Shown here: piece by piece, positions 27,038 through 34,587 of the stretch | How the letters are laid out: each line of letters starts with the position of its first letter | Numbering within the stretch: position 1 is the stretch's first letter | Assembly: GCF_020711235.1 (NCBI RefSeq) | Contig: NZ_JAJFAV010000008.1 | Span: 219,557-283,556 of the forward strand | Length of the DNA: 64,000 bases | Direction: 5' to 3' | Origin: Hymenobacter sp. 15J16-1T3B | Lineage (GTDB): Bacteria; Bacteroidota; Bacteroidia; Cytophagales; Hymenobacteraceae | The notes under the pieces: generated by a model | Databases searched by the model: none | Told to the model about the DNA's origin: nothing | Seen by the model: the letters and a program-made list of their open reading frames with translations, nothing else | Translations under genes and position numbers: made by a program

Positions 27038-27483
27038 CGCCTCCTCAGACTTTCGACACGGGAGCCTGGTTGGAGAGAGGCTCCGCACAGTCTGCACGCG
27101 CTACCATCCCCCGCACGGACGGGGCCCTGGCGTGGTGCTACGACCAGCATGTTGCCCGCCACGGCCCGATGCCGGGGCCTGGGGGGCGCAACGCATGGCT
27201 TGCTGCCTTCACCAAGTTCTGCAACGAACGCGGCGTCGCCGAGGCCGACTTGCAGGCGCATGCTACTTACTGGGCAGCGGATGATTTTACGCCAGCGGAG
27301 ATTCAGCGCACGGTTCACGGCATCTACACCCGGGACCGCACACCACGCACGGAAGCCGTACGTGGCTGCAGCAACGGGGCGCCTAAATCAAGGGATGCAA
27401 GGCGCCCCATCTTCCTCTCCTGTGCCTATGCCAGGTGGCATCCTAGCCGAAACCTACCAAATGCTTCCCATCTGGCTGCGTAA
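27031..27483 (+). CDS. PriCT-like primase segment (module, part 2)
   Basis: ATG 27031 overlaps the stop of the previous gene. Residues from about 50 to 105 resemble the primase C-terminal helical domain: GGRNAWLAAFTKFCNERGVA, then DDFTPAEIQRTVHGIY. The frame runs past the point where DUF3987 begins in another frame at 27395 and its last 30 residues look out of register. A frameshift within about 27360-27400 would join it to DUF3987 and restore the usual single protein. It may be a degraded gene or a programmed arrangement. Confidence 0.6.
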   Translation: MVTPPQTFDTGAWLERGSAQSARATIPRTDGALAWCYDQHVARHGPMPGPGGRNAWLAAFTKFCNERGVAEADLQAHATYWAADDFTPAEIQRTVHGIYTRDRTPRTEAVRGCSNGAPKSRDARRPIFLSCAYARWHPSRNLPNASHLAA

Positions 27484-28837
27484 ATGCTGCGAGCAGTTTA
27501 GCGAAGGAGCCGAGCGCGATGTAATGCTACTGGGTACCCTCACGGTGCTATCCGGCTGCTTTCCCACTGTTAAGGGCATCTACGACGGGGCGCCGGTATG
27601 GCTCAACCTGTTCTCGTTTGTCTTAGCCCCCGCAGCGAGCGGGAAAGGAGCGCTGACGTGGGCGCGCAAGCTGGCGTGGCCGTGGCACCAGCAGCTCGCC
27701 ACGGCCAGCAAACAAGCAAATGACGAGTACTTGGTACAGCTGCAAGAATGGAAAGCCAGCCGAAAAGGTAAACACGCTAACTCCGCTCCCCCTCCCCCAG
27801 CGCCTCCGTTCCGCCAGCTCTACATACCGGCTAACAATACCGCCGCTGCGTTGATGAATGCTCTGGCCGACAACGACGGCCGCGGCATAATCTGCGAAAC
27901 CGAGGCCGATACCCTCAGCGGCGCTTTAGGCCAGGACTTTGGCAACTTTTCAGACTTGCTGCGAAAGGCCTTTCACCACGAGCCGCTTTCGTTGATGCGC
28001 AAAACGGACAGGGAGCAGATTGACATTACCTCCCCGGCCATTTCACTGGCGCTTACCGGCACCCCCGCCCAGCTTCGCCGCCTCATCCCCACGGCCGAAG
28101 ACGGATTGTTCAGCCGTTTTCTATTCTATACGTTCGAGCGCCCAGCCGTATGGCGTGACGTCAGCCCGGCTGGTGGCCGCGGCAACCTGGGAGCGTTCTT
28201 CGACGAGCAGGGCAAAGCAGTGACCCGCATGATGGCAGCCACGGCGGCTAGCGGAAATTCAACTGTAGAGCTTTCGGAAAGAGGGTGGGCGATGATTAAT
28301 GCAGCCGGGAATGCTGGTTTGGTGGCCGCGGAAGCATCGGGCTCGGACGGTGCGGGACTGGTATTTCGTTTGGGACTCACTACCTTCCGGCTTGCGGGAG
28401 TATTGGCGTTGCTCCGCTGCTTCGAGAACGGGCTAGAGCCCCGCGCCGTCATTTTAGCTAGTGACGAAGATGTAGAGGCTGCTATTCAGATTACAAACGT
28501 GTGTCGTGCGCATGCATTGTATCTATTAGCCACCCTTCCTACCGCCCCCTATGTTCGAGGCAAAAGCAGCTCCTTTTTCCAAGAAAGCAGACCTACAAGC
28601 CCAGGTACTGGCTATGTGGGACCAAGGCAAGACGTACCGGGAGATAGAGGCGGAAACCGGCGTGCCCAGATCGACCATCGGCAGTTGGCGGACAAAGCCC
28701 AGTCCGTAGCGTCCAGGCGTCCACTGTCCAGAAAGTTGGACAGTGGACGCCTTGGACACTCCCCTTCAGCCCTACGAAATGCAGCGACCTGTTTCATAAA
28801 CGACCATTTAAGTTTTAGGTCACGGCATTTAAGCTGA
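27395..28837 (+). CDS. DUF3987 primase-helicase-like protein (module, part 3)
   Basis: From ATG 27395 the protein has the DUF3987 signature: ERDVMLLGTLTVLSGCFPTV, APAASGKGAL (Walker-like), and the later FSDLLRKAFHHEPLS, SLALTGTPAQLRRL and EDGLFSRFLFYTF. The open frame extends to 28837, but the sequence after about 28545 is unlike the family; the true C-terminus probably switches frame at a run of five C's (28545-28550) to end with the HTH segment that stops at 28709, after which a terminator-like hairpin lies. DUF3987 proteins are found in replication modules of Bacteroidota mobile elements. Confidence 0.7.
   Translation: MQGAPSSSPVPMPGGILAETYQMLPIWLRKCCEQFSEGAERDVMLLGTLTVLSGCFPTVKGIYDGAPVWLNLFSFVLAPAASGKGALTWARKLAWPWHQQLATASKQANDEYLVQLQEWKASRKGKHANSAPPPPAPPFRQLYIPANNTAAALMNALADNDGRGIICETEADTLSGALGQDFGNFSDLLRKAFHHEPLSLMRKTDREQIDITSPAISLALTGTPAQLRRLIPTAEDGLFSRFLFYTFERPAVWRDVSPAGGRGNLGAFFDEQGKAVTRMMAATAASGNSTVELSERGWAMINAAGNAGLVAAEASGSDGAGLVFRLGLTTFRLAGVLALLRCFENGLEPRAVILASDEDVEAAIQITNVCRAHALYLLATLPTAPYVRGKSSSFFQESRPTSPGTGYVGPRQDVPGDRGGNRRAQIDHRQLADKAQSVASRRPLSRKLDSGRLGHSPSALRNAATCFINDHLSFRSRHLS
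28551..28709 (+). CDS. Short HTH segment, frame-shifted tail of DUF3987 or a small gene
   Basis: In the +1 frame relative to DUF3987, ATG 28551 begins 52 residues including QAQVLAMWDQGKTYREIEAE and TGVPRSTIGSWRTKP, a helix-turn-helix of the resolvase/homeodomain type. DUF3987 proteins normally end in such an HTH, so it is best explained as their natural C-terminus separated by a frameshift. A hairpin starts 2 nt after its stop. It may also be translated separately. Confidence 0.5.
   Translation: MFEAKAAPFSKKADLQAQVLAMWDQGKTYREIEAETGVPRSTIGSWRTKPSP
28711..28757 (+). terminator. Hairpin after the primase module
   Basis: About 20-nt arms (28711-28730 and 28737-28757) with one bulge and a 6-nt loop, immediately after the stop at 28709. 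No strong T-run, so termination efficiency is uncertain. Confidence 0.55.
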
Positions 28838-28942
28838 CTATTCGTGCTATATCTGGCCGCTCGCCGGATCCGCTTTTATAATGCAGACCGGCAGTTATCA
28901 GAAAGGCATGGTTAATCTGGAATTCTGCTTTTTCACCGGTCA

Positions 28943-28974
28943 AAAACGGTTTTTACACTCGTTAAAACCGTTTT
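28943..28974. promoter_or_regulatory. Palindromic operator-like site before the zinc-ribbon gene
   Basis: Arms AAAACGGTTTTTA and TTAAAACCGTTTT (12 of 13 pairs) are followed by a further AACCGTTT copy about 16 nt on, ahead of the start at 29009. Repeated AACCGTTT words suggest a binding site for a regulator. Confidence 0.4.
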
Positions 28975-29008
28975 CTCAAACAGTTTGTAACCGTTTGCAT
29001 ATAGCACC

Positions 29009-29617
29009 ATGAAACACTTGGGGCGTGTATGCCCATATTGTGGTGAGCCCGTGGAAGGGCGCCCCAACAAAATCTTCTGCAGTGACTACTGCAAAGGCCG
29101 ACATTTTCGAGAAGTAGGCCCAGCCACTGTATCTGAGTCACCTTCCAATAGATGGGAGCCGAACCCAATTTCAGATCATCAACCCGTTCAACCTTCTTCT
29201 CCTATACCTGCAGCAAAAGAAGACTATTGGCAAAGGACCGTACGAGAAGAACAAGAACGGAAGCAAAAGCAGAAAGCTGATGCCGAAAGAGCTCTGTCCG
29301 AATCCTTGCACAATCAGTTCAGCGATGTAGTCAGGGATTTCCTTGATGCAGAAGGCAAGCTTATATCATTACCTGCTATCGAACCATTCTTGGTCGAGGT
29401 ACAAGAACTCTGTAAGGCTTACTGCTTACATCCTTACCTGAAACAGTCGGACAACCAAGCCAAGCGCCGTTTGAAAGAGCTGTACAGCATCGAGGACACC
29501 TTGCTTGATCTAGTTCAGCATATCTCCGAAAAAAGCATCTGGCAAAGCAAGCACGAGCGCTATTTCCTAACTGACAAAAAGCGCAAAGCATTACGTGAGC
29601 TTCTGATTGCTGATTAA
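29009..29617 (+). CDS. Zinc-ribbon protein of a Bacteroidota mobile element
   Basis: The 202-residue protein begins with a CPYCGEPVEGRPNKIFCSDY treble-clef/zinc-ribbon segment (CxxC...CxxxC at residues 9-28), followed by a flexible Pro/Ser-rich linker, a charged coiled-coil stretch (about 75-95) and a helical C-terminal domain. Such proteins of unknown function accompany replication/mobilisation genes in Bacteroidota elements. I do not assign a function. It is preceded by the palindrome at 28943-28974 and followed by a striking 30-bp hairpin at 29662-29732. Confidence 0.7.
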   Translation: MKHLGRVCPYCGEPVEGRPNKIFCSDYCKGRHFREVGPATVSESPSNRWEPNPISDHQPVQPSSPIPAAKEDYWQRTVREEQERKQKQKADAERALSESLHNQFSDVVRDFLDAEGKLISLPAIEPFLVEVQELCKAYCLHPYLKQSDNQAKRRLKELYSIEDTLLDLVQHISEKSIWQSKHERYFLTDKKRKALRELLIAD

Positions 29618-29661
29618 TGTAAGGTTAGCTTCCTTGCGGGTCTACTGGTAACCAGCTCCAG

Positions 29662-29732
29662 AATGCCACTATCCAACGCTAAGTCCCCTGGCGCTTCACG
29701 TACCAGGGGACTTAGCGTTGGATAGTGGCATT
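29662..29732. repeat. Perfect 30-bp inverted repeat
   Basis: Arms 29662-29691 and 29703-29732 are exact reverse complements with an 11-nt loop. It has only a short TTAG tail, so a simple terminator is doubtful. It lies between the zinc-ribbon gene and the deiminase operon, in a 268-nt gap that otherwise has no gene. Confidence 0.7.
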
Positions 29733-29885
29733 AGTTTTCGGAGCAACTACGCTCGTTTCAAAGTTAACTCTACATTTACCTATAGCACCTCAACAGTATC
29801 AAAGAGAACCTCCACGATGTGAACGTTTATCTCTACAATGCTCAGATAGAGGAATGCAAAGGTTTAGCTACTTACAAGGGCATAC

Positions 29886-31181
29886 ATGCGGGAAAATCTA
29901 GAAGCTGATTTTGAAAATTCGGCAACACAGAATGCAGAAAATGCTATCAAGCATTTAACCACAGGCTTCGAATCAAGTAGTATTATTCGACTGCGGGCAT
30001 TACTTGCCAGACTGGAGTTTATCCAAGCTCAAGAGGCCGTGCTAAACATGGTTCGCCTGCAAGAGCACGATTACAACAACAACTGGCACTTAAGCAAGGA
30101 GCATTACAATCACACCCATAACTTCACTCTCTGGCGACTTATTAGAGCCGAGGGGTATAAGGTCTTTGAGCAGTTCAAGGACATCATGTGGGAGGAGTTC
30201 AAGGTACCTGTGGAGTGGCAGGAGGAACAAGCTCAACTCGCTTCGTTACCGCAGACTCGTTTACGCCGAGATTTTGATCCGGTAAAGCAGTTGTTTTTGG
30301 TATACCCTACGGATGTGAGAGAAGGCACCTGGGACTACTCGTCATTAGCTGCATTTTATGACAGATTGCTCAGTGCTGTACCGGAGAGTATTGAAGTAGT
30401 GGTGCTAGTTAAGTCTAGCCGCTTAGCCTTAGAGCTAAGCCGGCGCCGTCTACGCCAGCGTGTTCAATATGTGGTTCATAGCGAGCTTGAGAGCATCTGG
30501 CTCCGTGATTATGCAGGCTTTAATATGGGCTCCCATCTGGCCAAGCCCAGCTTCTATCCCAAGCGAATTGGAGATAATATGAAGCTGCTGCATTCGCTAA
30601 TGGGGACAGATATGAAGCCTCTTGACTTGGTATGGGACGGAGGCAATTTGGTTACCAACGGACGTTGTGCATTCATTAGCGACAGGCTTCTGAAGCATAA
30701 TCCCAAGAAGACTAAAGCCGATATAGAGCAGATTATTAGCTCGGAACTGCAGGTAAAGCCTGTTTGGGTGCAGCTACCGGAGTACGACACTCTTGCCCAC
30801 ACGGATGGCTATATGACGTTTATCTCGGAGAATGTCGTACTCGTGAGTACCTACTCCGAAGCTTGGAGCAGAAAGCACCCGGAAGACCAACAATGCGTGG
30901 ATGCTTTAGCCAGACACGCTACCACGGAAGGCCTGCAGGTAATTCGCATTTTAGAACACCCTGATAGCTCAGCCGACAAGAAGGGTATGCAGAGTGCTGT
31001 GGGCACTTATTTGAACATGCTGCTTCTTAATGACACATGTTTGATACCCGCATATGGTCTTCCAGGAGAACAGGAACTTGCTCAGCTTTTGCGGCAGTAC
31101 TTTCCAACTGTCGTCAGCATTGATTGCAGCGAGCTTGCCAGGTATGGTGGCATCCTCCACTGCATTAGCTTCTGCAACTAA
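29886..31181 (+). CDS. Agmatine deiminase-family (guanidino-modifying) enzyme with N-terminal extension
   Basis: The 431-residue protein has a guanidino-group-modifying fold from about residue 130 on. All key residues are visible: Asp208 in the WLRD motif (205-208), the DGGN loop at 251-254, His305 and Asp307 in HTDGYMTF, and the nucleophile Cys426 in GGILHCIS. These match agmatine deiminase/PAD_porph enzymes, which turn agmatine or peptidyl-arginine into a citrulline-type product plus ammonia. The first ~125 residues are a helical extension unknown to me. It heads a compact three-gene operon (gaps of 27 and 1 nt) facing a restriction-like operon inside the island. The substrate in this setting is not known. 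Confidence 0.82.
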   Translation: MRENLEADFENSATQNAENAIKHLTTGFESSSIIRLRALLARLEFIQAQEAVLNMVRLQEHDYNNNWHLSKEHYNHTHNFTLWRLIRAEGYKVFEQFKDIMWEEFKVPVEWQEEQAQLASLPQTRLRRDFDPVKQLFLVYPTDVREGTWDYSSLAAFYDRLLSAVPESIEVVVLVKSSRLALELSRRRLRQRVQYVVHSELESIWLRDYAGFNMGSHLAKPSFYPKRIGDNMKLLHSLMGTDMKPLDLVWDGGNLVTNGRCAFISDRLLKHNPKKTKADIEQIISSELQVKPVWVQLPEYDTLAHTDGYMTFISENVVLVSTYSEAWSRKHPEDQQCVDALARHATTEGLQVIRILEHPDSSADKKGMQSAVGTYLNMLLLNDTCLIPAYGLPGEQELAQLLRQYFPTVVSIDCSELARYGGILHCISFCN

Positions 31182-31208
31182 AGTCCCTGTCTTAACCACA
31201 CTTCATCC

Positions 31209-31682
31209 ATGAACGAGCGAGTAGCAAAAGTTTTAAAGATTGTACAACTAGCAGTCGAGTTAGGCGAATACGACAGCAACGTGATTGGCATGGCTGCTGA
31301 AATTATTGCGGAAGAAGACTTCGGCATGACGAAGGCTAGCCGTGGTGCAGAAGGTGCCGATGGGCGCTGGGTTAAAGAAAATACAGAACGCACTGTGCAA
31401 GTCAAAGCATGGTCGGAAGAGCGGGTAAAAGACTATGGTATAAGCACCGACTTCCGCATTTATGATAAGAATGCAGCAGATGACCTCCTTGTCCTACTGG
31501 TATACTCTTCAAAGCCCCAATACAGGGTCCTGTACAATGGTCCTGTAAACAAGGTGGGACGCAGAGAAGAAAAGTGGGCTCGGAGAAGAATTCAGTTTGG
31601 AGGCAAAATCGGCCTGATGCCGAATGACGCTGCCAAAGCAATTGTAGCCGAACTAAGATTATCTGCAGAGGGGCTTAACTAA
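31209..31682 (+). CDS. Uncharacterised 157-aa protein of the deiminase operon
   Basis: I do not recognise this gene. It begins with an acidic helical segment (MNERVAKVLKIVQLAVELGE), then a Gly/Ser-rich stretch, and a central alternating beta part (VQVKAWSEERVKDYG followed by DDLLVLLVYSSKP) that could hint at a nuclease-like or nucleotide-binding sheet. It ends in a helical region. Its stop is 1 nt from the start of the DUF3883 gene, so the pair is clearly co-translated. The short size and spacing suggest a partner or regulator of the neighbouring nuclease-like protein. Confidence 0.65.
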   Translation: MNERVAKVLKIVQLAVELGEYDSNVIGMAAEIIAEEDFGMTKASRGAEGADGRWVKENTERTVQVKAWSEERVKDYGISTDFRIYDKNAADDLLVLLVYSSKPQYRVLYNGPVNKVGRREEKWARRRIQFGGKIGLMPNDAAKAIVAELRLSAEGLN

Positions 31683-31683
31683 C

Positions 31684-32661
31684 ATGCATGGCATAATCTT
31701 CTTCAATACAGGCTGGATGAACCGCTATGCAGGGCCTGACAATGATACCATCCAGGGCGGAGGCAGGTTTGTGGAGGAGAATGAGAGCGGTGGTGAGATG
31801 TACAACTTCAAACCTCACCGCAATACCATGTATGGCTATGTTCAACCTGTGCGTGGCAACACCATCAACATCACTAGGCTAGGAGCTGCCACGGATGACG
31901 ATACTATCTCCGATGTAACGGTGGTATGGACAGCACGCCATCCTGTAAATGGCGGAACATATGTGGTGGGATGGTATACTTCGGCCACTGTTCATCGCGA
32001 ATACCAAGAACTTGACTTTACCCGATCCAGCACCTGGAACTGGAACGGACGGGAAGTTGGCTATCATGCCACAGCTAGCCAAAAGACTGTGAGGCTGCTT
32101 ACACCCGATGCGCGCACTTTACTTGTTCCCCGTGGCAAAGGCGGCATGGGTCAAAGCAACGTGTGGTATGCTGACGACAACCCTCAATTTGTAAAGCAAG
32201 TGCTGAACTACATCCAGCACTATAATTCTACTGGGCTACCTCCTACCCCGACGAAGCGCACAAAGGCGGCACGTCAGCTAGATGTTCTTAAGCGCGTAGT
32301 GGTAGAGCAAAAGGCCGTAGAGATGGTCCGAGACCATTACACCTCCTTGGGGTACACGGTAGATTCGGTAGAAAAGGACAATGTAGGCTGGGACCTGGAG
32401 GCAGTATCCGGCAAGTCGCTACTAAAGCTAGAAGTGAAAGGACTTTCCGGGCCAGATGTAGTGGTAGAGCTAACGCGTAACGAATACAAGAACCTGAAAG
32501 CCGATCCAGGTAGATACCGCCTATGCGTCGTAACCAAAGCCTTAACGGCTCCTCAGCTTCATGTATTTACCTATTTGCAGGAAACTGACCAGTGGGTTGA
32601 TGCAGATGGATTCGAACTTGCGTTCGAAGAAATTGTAAGTGCTCGGGTACACATCAAATGA
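31684..32661 (+). CDS. DUF3883 / PD-(D/E)XK nuclease-like protein
   Basis: The 325-residue protein ends in a DUF3883-type domain (about 205-320), a restriction-endonuclease-like fold. The putative active site is Glu209 in VVEQKAVEMV, Asp237 in GWDLEAVSG, and Glu250-x-Lys252 in LLKLEVKG, which matches the order D...ExK. The N-terminal ~190 residues hold a different beta-rich domain (GIIFFNTGWMNRYAGPDN) with no match I know. DUF3883 proteins occur in defence islands. No stop-codon overlap follows; it ends convergently with the restriction-like operon 64 nt downstream. A DNA-cleaving role is inferred. Confidence 0.75.
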   Translation: MHGIIFFNTGWMNRYAGPDNDTIQGGGRFVEENESGGEMYNFKPHRNTMYGYVQPVRGNTINITRLGAATDDDTISDVTVVWTARHPVNGGTYVVGWYTSATVHREYQELDFTRSSTWNWNGREVGYHATASQKTVRLLTPDARTLLVPRGKGGMGQSNVWYADDNPQFVKQVLNYIQHYNSTGLPPTPTKRTKAARQLDVLKRVVVEQKAVEMVRDHYTSLGYTVDSVEKDNVGWDLEAVSGKSLLKLEVKGLSGPDVVVELTRNEYKNLKADPGRYRLCVVTKALTAPQLHVFTYLQETDQWVDADGFELAFEEIVSARVHIK

Positions 32662-32725
32662 AGCATCAACTTCTGGGTGCACGCATAATAATGTATGTCG
32701 ATAAACACTCAGTACTACTGTGGGC

Positions 32726-34585
32726 TTACCAAAGCTTTACGATATTAGGCAAATAAAATGGGGGCTGGGTCGCTATACCTAACGAATGTCGAATCTTACG
32801 GTACGCGTCTTGTAAATGGTTGGCCTCGCCGGATTTTCCCAGTTCCACTACAGGCTGACCAGCCACATGCTTTTCTAACCCTCGGCACATCGGAGATGAA
32901 ACATCCCGGCTGCCGTCGACGAAAGTGTATTCTCGGAAGTTTTCCAGTAGCAGCAGTTTAAAGTCGCAAGATGCGCCAGCAGCGTCCTCTACTGTGAGTC
33001 TTACATAAGTCGGTGTTTTTGGCCGTAATGAAATAACCTCTCGACTCGACAGCTTCTGTAGTTCAGGCATTACTTCGTACAACAGTTTGTTTAGTTCATT
33101 CTGATGTACGGTTGTCCCCATATTGTCGTGCGAAAGAGGATTCAGTAGCAAATTCTTGTAGAGGCGTAGGTTATCTAATACCCCTAATTGCCTTCCTCCA
33201 CATTCGTCAAATACTCTGGTCAGCTCTGTAAGCAATGCATCTAGCATTTTGGGCTTCATTTCTCCATCCTCGGCAACGGTGTAGCATCGGTTAGGGGGCA
33301 GAAACGCCCGCAGTGCTCGTTCGGCTTCTTTGCGCAGGTAATTTGCACAGGCAGGAAATTCAAACTCTTCAAAATGCTTCTGAGCCAGTTCTAGATAGCT
33401 GCTGTTAGTGGAAGTGAGACGAGGCTGCTGTTGGCCATGAAAGGCATCCATATACAGCTCGGGAAACCACCAGTCTTTAGCGTTGCTTTTGGTTTCGATA
33501 TAGTGGCGCACGACTTGATAGAACTGCTTATCGTGTGTCATAATAATCAGTTGAAACCGCTGTAGCAGCCCTTGCTCCTCACTAAACAGCCAATCCAGCA
33601 CCTGCATTCGGTTCGACATGTCCAAGCTGATGAGCATGTCGTCTAGGCATAGCACTTGGAAGTCGTTATTCTGTACTCGGGTCTGCAGTGCTCCGATGCG
33701 TACGGCTAACGCTACTCGAGTCAGTTGCGCCTCGTTCAAAAACGAATGGGGCCGGTGCTGATCACGCCAAACATTTGCCATGCGATCATACACTTGTACC
33801 CACATCCTGATTTCACGGCCAGGCAATGCCCAGCCTTTTTTCTGGGCTTCGTTGCGCTGCTTTACCCAGTCAGCGGTGAGGTACTGCGCTTTGCCAAACT
33901 CCAGAACCACCCGCAGTCGCTCTTCGCCGTCAAAAAAATGCGTTTTTAAGAAATCATTAGCATTACGGGCCACAGTTCCAATAAAGCCCTCTATATCTAA
34001 GTTTAATTGTTTTAGATCTGCATCAAACTGGTTTTTGCTGGCTGCCGCTCGAGCCTTAGTACGGCCTATCTTCTCTATTACTTCACGGTAGGGTCGGTCA
34101 TACTGATCCAAAAAGTAGGGAAAGATGTCTCGTCGAAATACGTCCCACAGGTTGATACCTTCCTTATGCGTGACGTTGTAAAAATTTTGCAGCAACTTAT
34201 AGTTGATGAAGTCTGAGGCTAGGTCGGCTCGCTTCACTACAGGATTGTCAGTGTTAACCACCGTAGCTGATATCTCATAGCTGCCAGTCACCTTTAACTC
34301 GTCTTCCCAGGTCAATCGGATACGGGCTTCTTCAGTACTAGGGGCATAAACATTCACCAAGCTGCGCTGCGTGAGCGAGTCAGCTGGGTCAAAATGCCGG
34401 AAGTACTCACGTACCTCTTTCGTAGACTTGTGACTGCTTTGCAGAAAGGAATAAAGAGCCCAGAACAACGACGACTTGCCACTGCCATTATTACCAAACA
34501 CCAAGGCATGACGGCCTTCGAAATCAAATATTTGCTGCCGAAATGCCTTAAAATTATTTAACTCGAGAGTTTTAATACGCTTCAT
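32726..34585 (-). CDS. SMC/RecF-like ATPase of the restriction-like operon
   Basis: The 619-residue ATPase starts MKRIKTLELNNFKAFRQQIF, with Walker A FGNNGSGKSS at about residues 31-40. The C-terminal half of the ATPase has FLNEAQLTRVALAVRIGAL (the SMC-type signature), Walker B VLCLDDMLISLD and an H-loop IIMTHDKQF. It lacks a long coiled coil, and the last ~230 residues form a helical domain with unknown role. It starts 2 nt after the methyltransferase stop, so it is co-translated. In defence systems such ATPases often sense or load on DNA and energise the nuclease. Confidence 0.85.
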   Translation of the reverse strand: MKRIKTLELNNFKAFRQQIFDFEGRHALVFGNNGSGKSSLFWALYSFLQSSHKSTKEVREYFRHFDPADSLTQRSLVNVYAPSTEEARIRLTWEDELKVTGSYEISATVVNTDNPVVKRADLASDFINYKLLQNFYNVTHKEGINLWDVFRRDIFPYFLDQYDRPYREVIEKIGRTKARAAASKNQFDADLKQLNLDIEGFIGTVARNANDFLKTHFFDGEERLRVVLEFGKAQYLTADWVKQRNEAQKKGWALPGREIRMWVQVYDRMANVWRDQHRPHSFLNEAQLTRVALAVRIGALQTRVQNNDFQVLCLDDMLISLDMSNRMQVLDWLFSEEQGLLQRFQLIIMTHDKQFYQVVRHYIETKSNAKDWWFPELYMDAFHGQQQPRLTSTNSSYLELAQKHFEEFEFPACANYLRKEAERALRAFLPPNRCYTVAEDGEMKPKMLDALLTELTRVFDECGGRQLGVLDNLRLYKNLLLNPLSHDNMGTTVHQNELNKLLYEVMPELQKLSSREVISLRPKTPTYVRLTVEDAAGASCDFKLLLLENFREYTFVDGSRDVSSPMCRGLEKHVAGQPVVELGKSGEANHLQDAYRKIRHSLGIATQPPFYLPNIVKLW

Positions 34586-34587
34586 AT

